64,000 nt of DNA. It comes from Absidia repens (Eukaryota; Mucoromycota; Mucoromycetes; Mucorales; Cunninghamellaceae). Below, piece after piece: positions 52,975-63,157 of the stretch. The stretch's first letter is position 1. Every line of letters begins with the position of its first letter. The stretch is from contig MCGE01000010.1 of assembly GCA_002105175.1 (NCBI GenBank), positions 434,001 to 498,000 on the forward strand. The letters run 5' to 3'. The notes under the pieces were generated by a model, which was not told where the DNA came from, did not search any database, and saw only the letters and a list, made by a program, of their open reading frames with translations. The translations under genes and the position numbers were made by a program.

Positions 52975-53250
52975 AAAAAATCATTTTTTCTTCCACTGTT
53001 TTTGGCTCGTTGTGGAGCTGGTGAGTTTGGCTTTCTGCTAGGACTAGTTTAGAAGGGTTCAGAAAAAGGGATTACAAGATGCATGGGGAATCCTATCATT
53101 TTGATTGTAGGATTTCGGAGGTGTCGTGATTAGCTTCGTTTGTCTTTTTCCTTCAATAAAACATGTCTCTGCTTCAATAAAATTTGTCTTTGCTTCAATA
53201 AAACTTATCTTTACTTCAATGATGTGTGTTTAAACGTCGCTCAAAGTTTG
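52975..53250 (+). repeat. Family A interspersed repeat, copy A9 (subfamily III)
   Basis: Preceded by CGCCTGAATTATTTTTCAAG and a CT tract (52937-52966), then TTTGGCTCGTTGTGGAGC, GGACTAGTTTAGAAGGG, GATGCATGGGGAATCC and four TTCAATAAAA/TTCAATGA units in a row (53150-53223). Confidence 0.88.
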
Positions 53251-53380
53251 CAAATCCCTCATAGAAATCCCTCTTAGAAATCCCTCTTAGAAATCCCTCT
53301 TAGAAATCCCTCTTAGAAATCCCTCTTAGAAATCCCTCTTAGAAATCCCTCTTAAAAATCCCTCTTAGAAATCCCTCTTA
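53251..53380. repeat. 13-bp tandem array, about 10 units
   Basis: Unit AGAAATCCCTCTT repeated with one or two substitutions, arising from the AAATCCCT segment of the family A tail. A short relic recurs at 53742-53775. Confidence 0.93.
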
Positions 53381-53895
53381 CAGATTGTTGTAGTTTAGGT
53401 TTTTTATAAAATAAAATAAAAGTAAAATAAAAAAAAATAAAAAAATAAGATGAGAATGTTGATAACCTTTATTTGATATAAATCAAGCATCTTTTTATAA
53501 TGATGTGATTATGATATGAAACAGTATAACTACTACTACGGTTTGATATAATAAATGGGTTTCTTTTTCAAAGACATGAAAAAGTGAAATCAGATCATGA
53601 CACCCATATATGATCTGAGCCCTTGCATTGTAGCGCTGTATTTAAATTTATTTTTATTTCATTTACATTGTGCATGATTTACATCAATGTCACACTTTAT
53701 TTTATTTCATTGCTACATTCATATGCAAAATACAACACAGATCCCTCTTAGAAATCCCTCTTACAGATCCATCGTAGAGATCCCTTTTTTATACATCATT
53801 CCTTCTTCAGGCCTTTTGGTTAGTTAAACCTACTGATTTTGGTTTTGGCTCAAATAAACCAGACTTTTTTGGGCGGTATTTTTTTGGAGGGTTAT

Positions 53896-54535
53896 GGGTG
53901 TAGTGGGGGGTCTTTTTTGGGGGGATGTGGGGGGGATGTGGGGGGATGTGGGGGAGGTCTTTTTTGGGGGGATGTGGGGGGATGTGGGGGGATGTGGGGG
54001 GAGGTCTTTTTTGGGGGTGTATGGGGGGAGACATTATTTTGGGGGGTTGTGGGGGGAGGTCTTTTTTGGGGGTTGTGGGGGGAGCCACTTTTTGGGGGTG
54101 TATGGGGGGGAGGTCTCCTTTGGGGGGTTGTGGGGGGAGGTCTTTTTTGGGGGTGTATGGGGGGAGACATTATTTTGGGGGGTGTATGAGGGGAGGTCTC
54201 TTTTGGGGGGTTGTGGGGGGAGGTCTTTTTGGGGGTGTATGGGGGAGACATTATTTTGGGGGGTGTATGGGGGGAGGTCTTTTTTGGGGGTTGTGGGGGG
54301 AGCCACTTTTTTGGGGGTGTATGGGGGGAGGTCTCTTTTGGGGGGTTGTGGGGGGAGCCACTTTTTTGGGGGTTGTGGGGGGAGCCACTTTTTGGGGGTG
54401 TATGGGGGAGGTCTTTTTTGGGGGGTTGTGGGGGGAGACATTTTTTGGGGGGTTGTGGGGGGAGCCACTTTTTGGGGGGTTGTGGGGGGAGTCACTTTTC
54501 GGGGGGTTGTGGGGGTATTTTTTGTGGGCGGAAGT
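53896..54535 (+). repeat. G-rich minisatellite on the plus strand, about 640 bp
   Basis: Runs of four to seven G alternate with TTTTT, TTGTGG, TGTATGG, GACATTA and GCCACTT modules in a variable unit of roughly 20-45 bp. All G-runs are on one strand. Many windows meet the four-G-tract rule for G-quadruplexes. The long open frames on both strands are composition artefacts. Confidence 0.95.
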
Positions 54536-54774
54536 TCTGGGGCAGGTATTTTTTTTGGAAAAGGAACTATCTCTCTCTTTTTTTCACGACATCCCTCAAG
54601 ATCCCTCGACTACTCCCGAGATCCTTTCATTCCCCTCCCTTTAGTTTAGTGACTTAAGTTTAGCAATGTTTTAATAAAAAAGGTTTTATTCATGAATGAA
54701 GAATGAGGTATTCTAATGTATACGATTCTACAGATCCAGAGTTGAATGGTGAGGATTGTTGTGATGAGGAAGGA

Positions 54775-55200
54775 AGCAAAAAGGCGAGCCCGTCACAAAA
54801 AATGGGAGGCCCGTCAACAAACAAAGCCAAAGGAGGGAAAGCCTACAGCCATAATAACAAGTATCTATGCTTCAGTATTGCTTACAACATTATAGCATGT
54901 AGAGGCATTTACCGTACGAAATTGGTTTAGAAAATAGATCACCACACTATAGGGATACACCACCAAACAAGAATAGTACAGTATGTAGAACAGTATAATA
55001 GTATGTTCATTAGTATGCAGGCTAGTCTATCACAGTAGAATGGCTTTGCCATCCATTGTTCATTGCAAAATAAAAAAAGCTTTTATTGTATCATAATAGT
55101 CAATACTATACTAAAAGGAAAGAATATGTAAATAGAGGCCGCTAATAGTAGCTGAAAGAGGTGCTAATCTAGATGAATGGTGTAGATGAAGGAACGATTT
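54775..55200 (-). repeat. Inverted duplicate of 52440-52880
   Basis: Shared motifs (here in plus sense) are CAAAGCCAAAGGAGGGAAAG, CCTACAGCCATAATAACAAG, GGGATACACCACCAAAC and GAATGGCTTTGCCATCC. The two arms flank copy A9, the 13-bp array and the G-rich block, so the 2.7 kb from 52.4 to 55.2 kb could form a large cruciform or invert. Confidence 0.85.
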
Positions 55201-55825
55201 ACAATAAAAAAAGGGATCTCTAAAAGGGATCTCTTAAAAGGGATCTCCAAACTTCTAATGAAGCCTAAACGCACATCATTGAAGCAAATACTCATTTTTT
55301 CAAACAAAGACAAGGTTTATTGAAGCAGATATATTCTTTATTGAAGAAAAGAGACATATACATGTACTAAGTTAATCAAGACATTTCCCCAAGGTTCTAG
55401 AATCAAAATGAAAGGGTTTCCCCATGCTTATTGCAATCCCTTTTCTAAAACCCTTCTAAACTATTTCTAACAGAAAGCCAAGGCCACCAGGTCCACAACG
55501 AGTCCAAAATAGTGAACAGATGTTGGCTCATTCCTGTTGACTTGTCTTTTTTTTTTTTTTTGTGCGCGTTCGCCTTTTTTTTTTCTCGATCAACAATCCA
55601 GGCTGCCGGCGGCGGCGGTTGAATTCACACCCATCTGGCTTTACAGCCTGCAAAATCCAATTAACCTGCAATATACTCTTCTTCGCTTTATATAAAACGA
55701 ACTACGAAACCGTTCAACTTCAAATTTTCCATACATCTTTAGAAATATTATACAATCATTTTTTGTCACCAAACAAACCATACATCTCTCATACAATTAA
55801 TTATAGAATGCTCTAAAGTTTACGC
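55030..55825. repeat. Tandem duplication unit 1 (with 56190-56990)
   Basis: About 800 bp repeated in direct orientation 1.16 kb downstream. Both units hold a family A copy on the minus strand, the GC patch CCGGCGGCGGCGGTTGAATT, and a TTTATATAAA box (55689 and 56848 region). Similarity runs to the AGTTTACGCCT motif at the end. Confidence 0.9.
55290..55565 (-). repeat. Family A interspersed repeat, copy A10 (subfamily III)
   Basis: Minus-strand reading: CT/A tract, TTTTGGACTCGTTGTGGACC, TTAGAAATAGTTTAGAAGGG, GCATGGGGAAACCC, TTCATTTTGATTCTAG, then CTTCAATAAAGAATATATC and TTCAATAAACCTTGTC. Confidence 0.87.
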
Positions 55826-56189
55826 CTATAAGCTCATAGCTAAAGCCTACAGCCATAATAACCGCCTCGACATTATTGCCCACCATTCAACCACACACAT
55901 ACTTGGACATCCACGTTTGCTTGGATCCGCTTTCTAGTCACATACTCCTTCTACTCATACCATTTTTTCCCCATCCAATATCCCCATACACACACAGAAC
56001 AATCCCTCCATACCGCTAAAAAAACATATAAATCCGCTAAAAAAGCGCCGGGAGAGCCTTCCAAAAGTAGTAATACCTGCTATGGGCTTTCCAAACCGAT
56101 AATAAAAAACCCCCCATCAAACATAGACAGTGTACCGCAATAGAATAGCCTATCACAGTAGAATAGTATGTACAATAGTCTGTCACAGT

Positions 56190-56990
56190 AGAATAGCTTT
56201 GCCATTCCATTGTTTATTGCAAAATAAAAAAGCTTTTATTGAATAATGATACGTAGTCAATACTATACTAAAAGGAAAGAAGATGTAAAAATAGGGGACC
56301 GCTAATAGTAGTTGAGAGAGGTGCTAATCTAGATGAATGGTGTAGAAGAAGGAACGATGTACGATGTACGATAAAAAAGGGATTTCTAAAAGGGATCTCT
56401 ATAAATGGCGATCTCCAAACTTCTAATGAAGCTTAAACAAACATTTATTTCAAACAAAACAAGGTTTAAGGAAGCAGATATATGTTTTATTGAAGAAAAG
56501 AGACATATACATGTACTAAGCTAATCAAGACATTTCCCCAAGATTCTAGAATCAAAATGAAAGGGTTTCCCCATGCTTCTTGAAATCCCTTTTCTAAAAC
56601 CCTTCTAAACTATTTCTAAACAAAAAGCCAAAGCCACCAGGTCCACAATGAGCCAAAAACAGTGAACAGATGTTGGCTCATTCCCGTTGACTTGTCCTTT
56701 TTTTTGGATTTGCGCTCCCATTTTTTTTTCTCGATCAACAATCCAGGCTGCCGGCGGCGGCGGTTGAATTCACACACTGCAAAAAAAATATGGAGGTACG
56801 TCAGCCTGCAAAATCGAATTAACGCGCAATATTTTCTTCTTCGCTTTATATAAAACGAACTACGAAACCGTTCAACTTCAAATTTTCCATGCATCTTTAG
56901 AAATATTATACAATCATTTTTTGTCACCAAACCAACCACCCATGTCTCATACAAATAATTGTACAATGCTCTAAAGTTTACGCCTGTTGT
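56190..56990. repeat. Tandem duplication unit 2
   Basis: Direct copy of 55030-55825 with scattered substitutions and small indels, including the GGCGGCGGCGG patch at 56753 and TATATAAAACGAAC at about 56848. Confidence 0.9.
56420..56720 (-). repeat. Family A interspersed repeat, copy A11 (subfamily III)
   Basis: Part of duplication unit 2. Minus strand: TTTTGGCTCATTGTGGACC, TTAGAAATAGTTTAGAAGGG, GCATGGGGAAACCC, TTCATTTTGATTCTAG and TTCAATAAAACATATATC. Confidence 0.87.
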
Positions 56991-57340
56991 ATACCTGTCG
57001 TATTCCTGGTTCCTGATTAGCAATATTTACATCAAGTATCTATACCATCATCATTTGTATATCCGCTTTATATCTTCATTCTATTTTTTACCCCTGAATA
57101 CCCCACTTATTCTCACACTTGTCATTCAACACATCAGATAGCACACAGCCTCAATTATCCGTAGTCTCAAATATACCGTTATTATGCTCCCATCCACAGC
57201 CTCAATTATCCGTAGTCTCAAATATACCGTTATTATGCTCCCATCCACAGCCACAAATATCTTCATTTTATTATAAAAAGACTTGACATTTTATCAATTA
57301 AATAAAAACCGTATCAATTGTATCACTTATTTTACTTTTG
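56990..57340 (-). repeat. Repeat B, copy 3 (inverted) with internal 51-bp duplication
   Basis: Inverted match of 49683-49985, closer to it than copy 2 is. Contains a perfect tandem duplication of 51 bp (57149-57199 and 57200-57250) starting CCTCAATTATCCGTAGTC, which must postdate the copy. Confidence 0.88.
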
Positions 57341-57344
57341 TCCC

Positions 57345-57630
57345 TTATTTTTACAATCATTTCAATACCGACACATTCACCTAACATTCCATCGACCATA
57401 TATCTTTTCATATATATATATATATATATATATTCATATTTATCCATACACTTATTCCCATACCTTAGTTCATGCATATGCGATCATTCCATAATACATA
57501 ATTCAGACCCCGAATCACCCACCACACAAATTCCTATCATATTCATCACCCCTATTTTTACATGCCCACATACCACACATCAGTATAAATAAGACAATAC
57601 ACTTGAATAGAAATAAAAAATTCATTTCAA
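57345..57630 (+). repeat. Repeat D, copy 2 (inverted relative to 51740-52030)
   Basis: Shares GGGTGATTCGGGGTCTGAAT (as its complement), the TA array (57411-57432) and the end motif TATTTCTATTCAAGTG (complement) with copy 1. It abuts the truncated left side of the second TIR element. Confidence 0.87.
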
Positions 57631-57689
57631 ATTTATGGCTTCAATCGCAGTTTGAAAAATACCTTTTAAAGCCTTTTCTTTCCCTCCTT

Positions 57690-57960
57690 CCTTTCTTTTC
57701 TTTTTTTTTTTCCCTCAAGTCACCGCCATTTCATTGATCTCAATGGGATGTTGTTCAACTGGGATTAGCGTCAGGACTAGTTTAGAAGGGTTTTCAGCTC
57801 AGGTTTTACGAGATGCATGGGGAACCCCTTTCATTTTGGATCCAGAATTCGGGACCACTATTAGATTAACCTTCCTCTTAGTTTAGTATTGGTTGTCATT
57901 GTTATAATTACTACTGAATAAACTTTGTCTTGCCTTTTTCTATCATTGTTTGATTGTCTT
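57690..57960 (+). repeat. Family A interspersed repeat, copy A12 (subfamily I, inside TIR element)
   Basis: CCCTCAAGTCACCGCC, GGACTAGTTTAGAAGGG, TTTTCAGCTCAGG, GATGCATGGGGAACCCC, TTCATTTTGGATCCAG and ACTGAATAAACTTTGTC. Near-identical to A3. Confidence 0.9.
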
Positions 57961-58112
57961 AACAAATGTATATACACAGGCTTATAATAAGCAGAAACAT
58001 ACAAACGGGTGTGCGTCCGTACAACAACAACAAAAAATAGAAGGGATGGCACTTTTTATCGTACAAATAATAAATAAAAATACATAAACTAATCCTCATT
58101 TGCAAGTCTTAC

Positions 58113-58376
58113 AATCTACATCTACATCTACATCTACATCTACATCTACATCTACATCTACATCTACATCTACATCTACATCTACATCTACATCTACATC
58201 TACATCTACATCTACATCTACATCTACATCTACATCTACATCTACATCTACATCTACATCTACATCTACATCTACATCTACATCTACATCTACATCTACA
58301 TCTACATCTACATCTACATCTACATCTACATCTACATCTACATCTACATCTACATCTACATCTACATCTACATCTA
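58113..58376. repeat. Hexanucleotide microsatellite CTACAT, about 44 units
   Basis: Perfect or near-perfect hexamer array. The equivalent site in the first TIR element (17608-17632) has only about four units. The spurious poly-(ST) and poly-(CR) frames are artefacts. Confidence 0.97.
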
Positions 58377-58959
58377 TTAGCTACGCTTGATATGGGAGCG
58401 GGAACGAGCAAAAAACAGGACCTTGTTTTCTGTATAATATTTTACAGTTTTCGCGGTGTTTTACAAAATAAATGCACATATCATTTTCCTTTTTAGCACA
58501 TCAGATACGTTTCAAATCCTAGGCCAGCCAGCCGAAGTCTTCTCTTTTTGAAGGCTGATAAGTTTTTCTTTTTTTATTAAAAAAAAAACTGATGTACACA
58601 TTTTATTCTTAGAGGTCTGAATTATCAGATTTATACATTGTTCTTTTGAAGTGATCATTTTTTCAAAAACTATCAGCTTTCTAGGATCATGCCTAATATT
58701 TGACACTATAAGTGAGCCGCACCATATAACAAATGCTAGTGTTATCTGAGTTGACCATTTACATTTCGATCGCTGCTCACTCTCTTTTTTAAGCGGCATC
58801 CCTCCAGATTATTTCCTTTTCTATAAAGACACAGGAGCTCCAGATTTTTCATTTTTGTAAAAGTCATCGAAATTGAAAAAAAGACGACCTTCAAATTATT
58901 TTTTGACAGAATTTGAAATAAAACCGTGCCTAGCCTGAATTATTTTTTTGGCTCCTTCC

Positions 58960-59460
58960 CTTTTTTTCTGTCTCTCTCTCTTCTTTCCCTTTGTTTTTTT
59001 AAGAAAATATTTTTTCTCCAATGCTTTTGGCTCATTGTGGACCTGGTGGCCTTGGCTTTCTGTTAGGACTAATTTAGAAGGGTTTCAGAAAAGCGATTAC
59101 AAGATGCATGGCGAAACCCTTTCATTTTGGATCTAGGATCTTTGGGGGCGTCCTGATTGGCTTAGCTTGTATCTTTTCTTCAATAAAACAGATCTTTGCT
59201 TCAATAAAATTTGTCTATGTTTCAAAAAGAACATGTTTTTGTTTTGAAAACTGAGTGTGTAAACGTCATTAGCAGTTTGCACATCCTTTTTAGAGGTCCC
59301 TGTTTTTATATATCATTCCTTCTTCAGACTTTTTTTTACACCATTCTTCTAGACTAGCACCTCTCTCGACTGCTATTGACTCTTATTTACATTTTCTTTC
59401 TTTTAACATAGTATTTGACTGTCATGATTCAATAAAACGTTTTTTATTTTGGAATAAACA
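58960..59460 (+). repeat. Family A interspersed repeat, copy A13 (subfamily III)
   Basis: Upstream CCTGAATTATTTTTTTGGC, CT tract (58970-58995), TTTTGGCTCATTGTGGACC, GGACTAATTTAGAAGGG, GATGCATGGCGAAACCC, TTCATTTTGGATCTAGG, TTCAATAAAACAG and TTCAATAAAATTTGTC. The tail has ACCATTCTTCTAGACTAGC and ends TTCAATAAAACG near 59430. Confidence 0.88.
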
Positions 59461-59629
59461 ATAGGTGACAAAGTGGAATAAACACAAAAAGTACAGATAC
59501 GAGATAACTCATTCATTCACGTAAAAACTAACCTTACAAAAGGGCTTGATGAAGATCATGATAATTGCAAAAGATATATACATTTTTTTTTATTTCATAT
59601 ATATGTAAATACTATAGTAAAATTCTAAA

Positions 59630-60520
59630 CTATAGTTGTTGAACTTGATAAAAATTTGATTCACCTAGGTAAGTTGCTATAGACTTGTTTTCTATGAGAC
59701 AAATAAAAGATCGGTATAGGTTAACCCTCCATCCTTTTCATTTTTGACACCAGCTTACCTAGATGCGTAAATATTCCTTCGAAATGAGGCATGAATTCCC
59801 GACGAGGAATATAAAGATTAAATTCGAGATCGGCGAATACTGCAAATTCGTGATCATGTATTTCTTCCGAGTCTTCATTCAATTCGTCATCAATGGCCTG
59901 AAAAATAAAATAATAAATAAAATCACTTTATCCGCAACGCAGGTGCAAGAAATTTTTGTTCCACTTACTTCTAACAGAGGTTGGCAGCGGGTTCCTTTGG
60001 CTTCGTTGATTTTGAAGGCCAAAAAGAGGCAGCAGGCAGCGATCAGTTTCCTGTTCTTCTTTGAGACAACGTTCTATTGACATGTTGAGTGAGTCAGAAG
60101 TCCAAATTTCTTCCCTTTTCTTTCTTTTGATGAAATTACCTTTATCACCAATTTTTCAAAATAAGCGTAAGCATGAGCAAGAGTCGATATTTCTAAATCT
60201 ACCACCTTGCCGATTTCGAGTAAATGAGCTTTTATAGATCGAATTTTCGTGAGAGTAATTTCGCTTGGAATCTCAGGATGGGCCAGCCGAAATTGTTCAT
60301 TCAGCTCTTTTCGGGCGTCTGCCGGTCGGACATTTTGGGTGGAGGAAGTCTAACAAAGTCGTGAATAAAAGAGAATGTTAGTAAGAAAACAAAAGGCATA
60401 ATCTTATTAAGTATTACCAAGGAGCTAGACATGTTTCCAGTTTGGTAGTAAGTATCATTATCCAAAAAGAAAGGATTATAAGCATTTTCATCCATTTGAG
60501 TTTGTACTGATGTATCATCC

Positions 60521-60567
<47 letters not shown>

Positions 60568-61542
60568 AGTTTGGAAAGTCAATTTGAATATATTTTCATC
60601 ATTACAAAAGCGTGCCAATGGGTGACAGAAAGTGTGCATAGGATAAACCAGCACGTCGCTTGTGATGATCTTGATTTGCAAGCTGCTGTTGACTAGATGA
60701 AATGAAACAAAAGCATGGTGAATAAGATCATAATTTAAACTTGCCATTGCGATGCAGTATATACATTTTTACTTACACATAACCCAATTGTGTTATTGAA
60801 GGAGTATCATTTCTTCGCTTACTAGTAGATTGACGAAGTTTGTCAGTATAATGCCGAAATACAGACATAATAGTTGTTCCGCCCCCATGACCATGCTATC
60901 AAACACATACAAAAAAAGTGAGTTCAAAACGTTTCTTGGAGGGATATGTTATTACACAACTTACTTCTTTACCACCAGCCAAAGTCGACTTCTTTTTGAT
61001 TTTTTCAGAGGCAATAGGTCGTTCGCTGTCTTCCCGAGTCAGTTTGTGGTGTTCATGAGAAGAGTCACTCGAACTACGTCGTCGTTGATCCTGTTGCTTT
61101 CTTCTTGTTGTTGATGCTTGTGGTGTATTGTGGTCTGTAGGACAAGATGTCAAGAAGGATGAAGTAGGGGGAAGTGAATAGCCTGGTCGTTCCACTGGTA
61201 AGGTGGTAGGATTGTTTCCGTCGTCAGTCGAGCTACTATCACTTGAGTGTAAAGATAAGGCTATGATATGGAGCTCCATTAGTATTCCATGAAAGACCTG
61301 TTTTCAAACTACTTACCAGCAATATCTGAAGGGCCACCATCTTGTTCCAAAGTATGTTCATGATATCCAGAATAGCCAATAAGATCATTGTTGTTTGAGT
61401 TGTGATTGTCAGAATAATGGATAGAGTAGGATAATGATTCTTTTGTTTCTGTAGCGGTGCCGAGAGGTATATTGGTGAGAAAGTTGACGGCCGCTGGTCG
61501 TGAGGTATTTCGCCTAGTTTTACGACTTTTCGTCGTGCCCAT
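59630..61542 (-). CDS. CABLES-type cyclin-box protein
   Basis: Homologous at its C-terminus to the Cables family, cyclin-like adaptors that link cyclin-dependent kinases to other kinases. Nine exons (61542-61317, 61260-60965, 60895-60777, 60692-60606, 60520-60418, 60349-60140, 60073-59969, 59897-59759, 59691-59630) give 448 aa. The N-terminal half is Ser/Arg-rich and disordered, with RRAGLSYAHFLSP resembling the conserved Cables linker. The cyclin box (about residues 255-430) includes LTKIRSIKAHLLEIG, LAHAYAYFEKLVIK, KNRKLIAACCLFLAFKI and EFAVFADLEFNLYIPRREFM. A start upstream of 61542 through another exon is possible. The intron near 60523-60562 contains a TA array. Confidence 0.82.
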
Positions 61543-62121
61543 TGGCGTATCCGACGGAAGAGTAAAAGAAAAAGGAGAATAAAAGTGGGATCCAGTAGAC
61601 ACACAAACTACAACAAACTAGTATTCTATAAATGTCCAACTATATAGAGTATGTATATATATATATATATATATTTATATACTATATAAAAAACCCCTAC
61701 TGCGTCGATGTTGTGTAAAAATTAAGGAGTTGAAGTTGAAGAATAAGGTGCGTTGTTGGAAGTTCAAAGACGAAGAATAAATGGTGAGTTTGTTTGCAGA
61801 GAGAGAGAAGACTTGGAAGAAAGAGAAAGAAAACCGAGCCCCTTCTGTAAAAAATAAAATTCAAATTGGATCGTGACGGCGGTTGAATTAAGCAAAAAAC
61901 AAGTAGGGAAGCAATAATGTACCAAAGACAACCACAGTAAAGAGAAAAAAAAAACATAATATAATGAATTCACCAATTTTTTTATTATTACTTCAAGTAA
62001 ATACTTATAATCTATGATGAATGAAGGATAATATAAAAAGGGGAAGGGAAGGAGGATCTAACTACCTAGCTAACTAATGATAATAAAACACAATATAATA
62101 TACAAGCACCGTCTATCAATT
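61543..62121. other. Intergenic region
   Basis: Between the CABLES-like 5' end and the SLC1 3' end (both minus). Contains a TA microsatellite (61655-61680) and purine-rich sequence (61795-61835) that reads as a pyrimidine tract on the minus strand, plausibly a promoter or leader of the CABLES-like gene. No gene seen. Confidence 0.4.
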
Positions 62122-63157
62122 CTATTCGTCCTTGGTATGAGGGGAGATCTCACGTAACGTGGTCAACATGGATTCACGAATTCGTACACTGAGTTTTTCA
62201 ATAGAAGATGAATCACCTTCAATGTCGCTAGTTAAAACAGGAGGGAGTACTATATCATCATATAATGAAAAGCACAATATTACGTTAGGAAACTGTATTA
62301 CACCAATAAACCCAATCTTTTATTTACCTTTGATATTCACATTTCCAGGAATAAACCGTTTTGCTTTGGTAGAGTAGACATCATTGTAATTGGCAATCAC
62401 AACAGGGACAATGGGAACACGTGCTTGGACGGCCATATGGAAAGCTCCTTTTTTGAAAGGTAAAAGATCAACTTTGGATGAATGGCCACGGGTACCTTCA
62501 GGGAATAACCACACGCTTAGCTAATCAACCAGTCATAAAACGAAATCAGTATCATCCATTTTTTATTACCCATAGAACTATTAGCTTACCTGCTTCTTGT
62601 TGATGTTTTCAGCTGCTTGCTTGGCTTCCTTCAAAGCATTGGCACGATTCTTTCGGTCCAAAAAGATAGCATTACTCAGAGTCACTATATTATAAAAATA
62701 GAAGTCAATAAATCATCATCATTGATATATCTAGTATATATTACTTACTAAACCACCCTAAGAAGGGATAGTACTTGATTTCTTTCTTGGCGACCACCGA
62801 AGTGTTCTTTGGATAAACGGCGCCCATGACCATAACGTCCAAGCTGCTTTGGTGATTGCAGACGTAAACAGCGGGTGATTGTAATATGTTTTCTTGACCC
62901 AATATAGTACAGCGCAAACCAGTGAAGAATCCGCCAAGATAATAATAACCTCTGGCCACAGTATAATTGATCAACCCGGCCTTACCAAAGATGGGTAAGA
63001 TGAGAGAAGCAATCACACCGTAAGTCGCCAAGACCAAAAGCAAGACAATGGACATAAAACATCGGAATCGATATCCCCCGTATTGTCGATACCATACTAA
63101 AAAGGCGAGTGTACCTGTAATATAAACATGTGCAGGTAATTGTCGAAGAAAGTCCAT
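62122..63157 (-). CDS. SLC1: 1-acyl-sn-glycerol-3-phosphate acyltransferase
   Basis: Converts lysophosphatidate to phosphatidate in the ER membrane, the second acylation of glycerolipid synthesis. Four exons (63157-62749, 62684-62590, 62520-62328, 62249-62122) give 274 aa, typical for the PlsC/AGPAT family. Two N-terminal membrane helices (YITGTLAFLVWY and FMSIVLLLVLATYGVIASLI) precede motif I NHQSSLD (residues 101-107). Motif II lies around KKEIKYYPFLGWF and IFLDRKNR, and motif III is FPEGTRG (about 174). A proline motif VPIVPVVI also fits. Confidence 0.96.

Larger units (their letters stand above)
57628..58724. mobile_element. Second copy of the TIR element, left end lost, hexamer expanded
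   Basis: Inverted relative to 17279-18158. The right end keeps the full inverted repeat (GTGAGCCGCACCA then TA). The opposite terminus is missing: similarity starts at TTTCAAATTTATGGC beside repeat D, so roughly 38 bp including the inverted repeat is gone. Interior similarity is high, apart from the CTACAT array described separately. Confidence 0.88.
46790..59629. other. 12.8-kb gene-free repeat nest
   Basis: From the uS2 stop to the CABLES-like 3' end I find no convincing protein gene. Elements recognised here are listed individually: eight family A copies, two MITEs, the second TIR element copy, a GC hairpin module in two copies, a G-rich minisatellite, a 13-bp array, a hexamer array, and several inverted or tandem duplications. 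The first 1.1 kb (46790-47930) holds only a T-run of about 37 (47022-47053 region) and AT-rich DNA. Confidence 0.7.

Noticed and set aside
53807..54657. Long Gly/Trp-rich and Pro/Thr-rich open frames
   Set aside because: Composition artefacts of the G-rich minisatellite, with no start context or domain.
58100..58411. Poly-(ST) and poly-(CR) frames
   Set aside because: Hexamer microsatellite read in frame.
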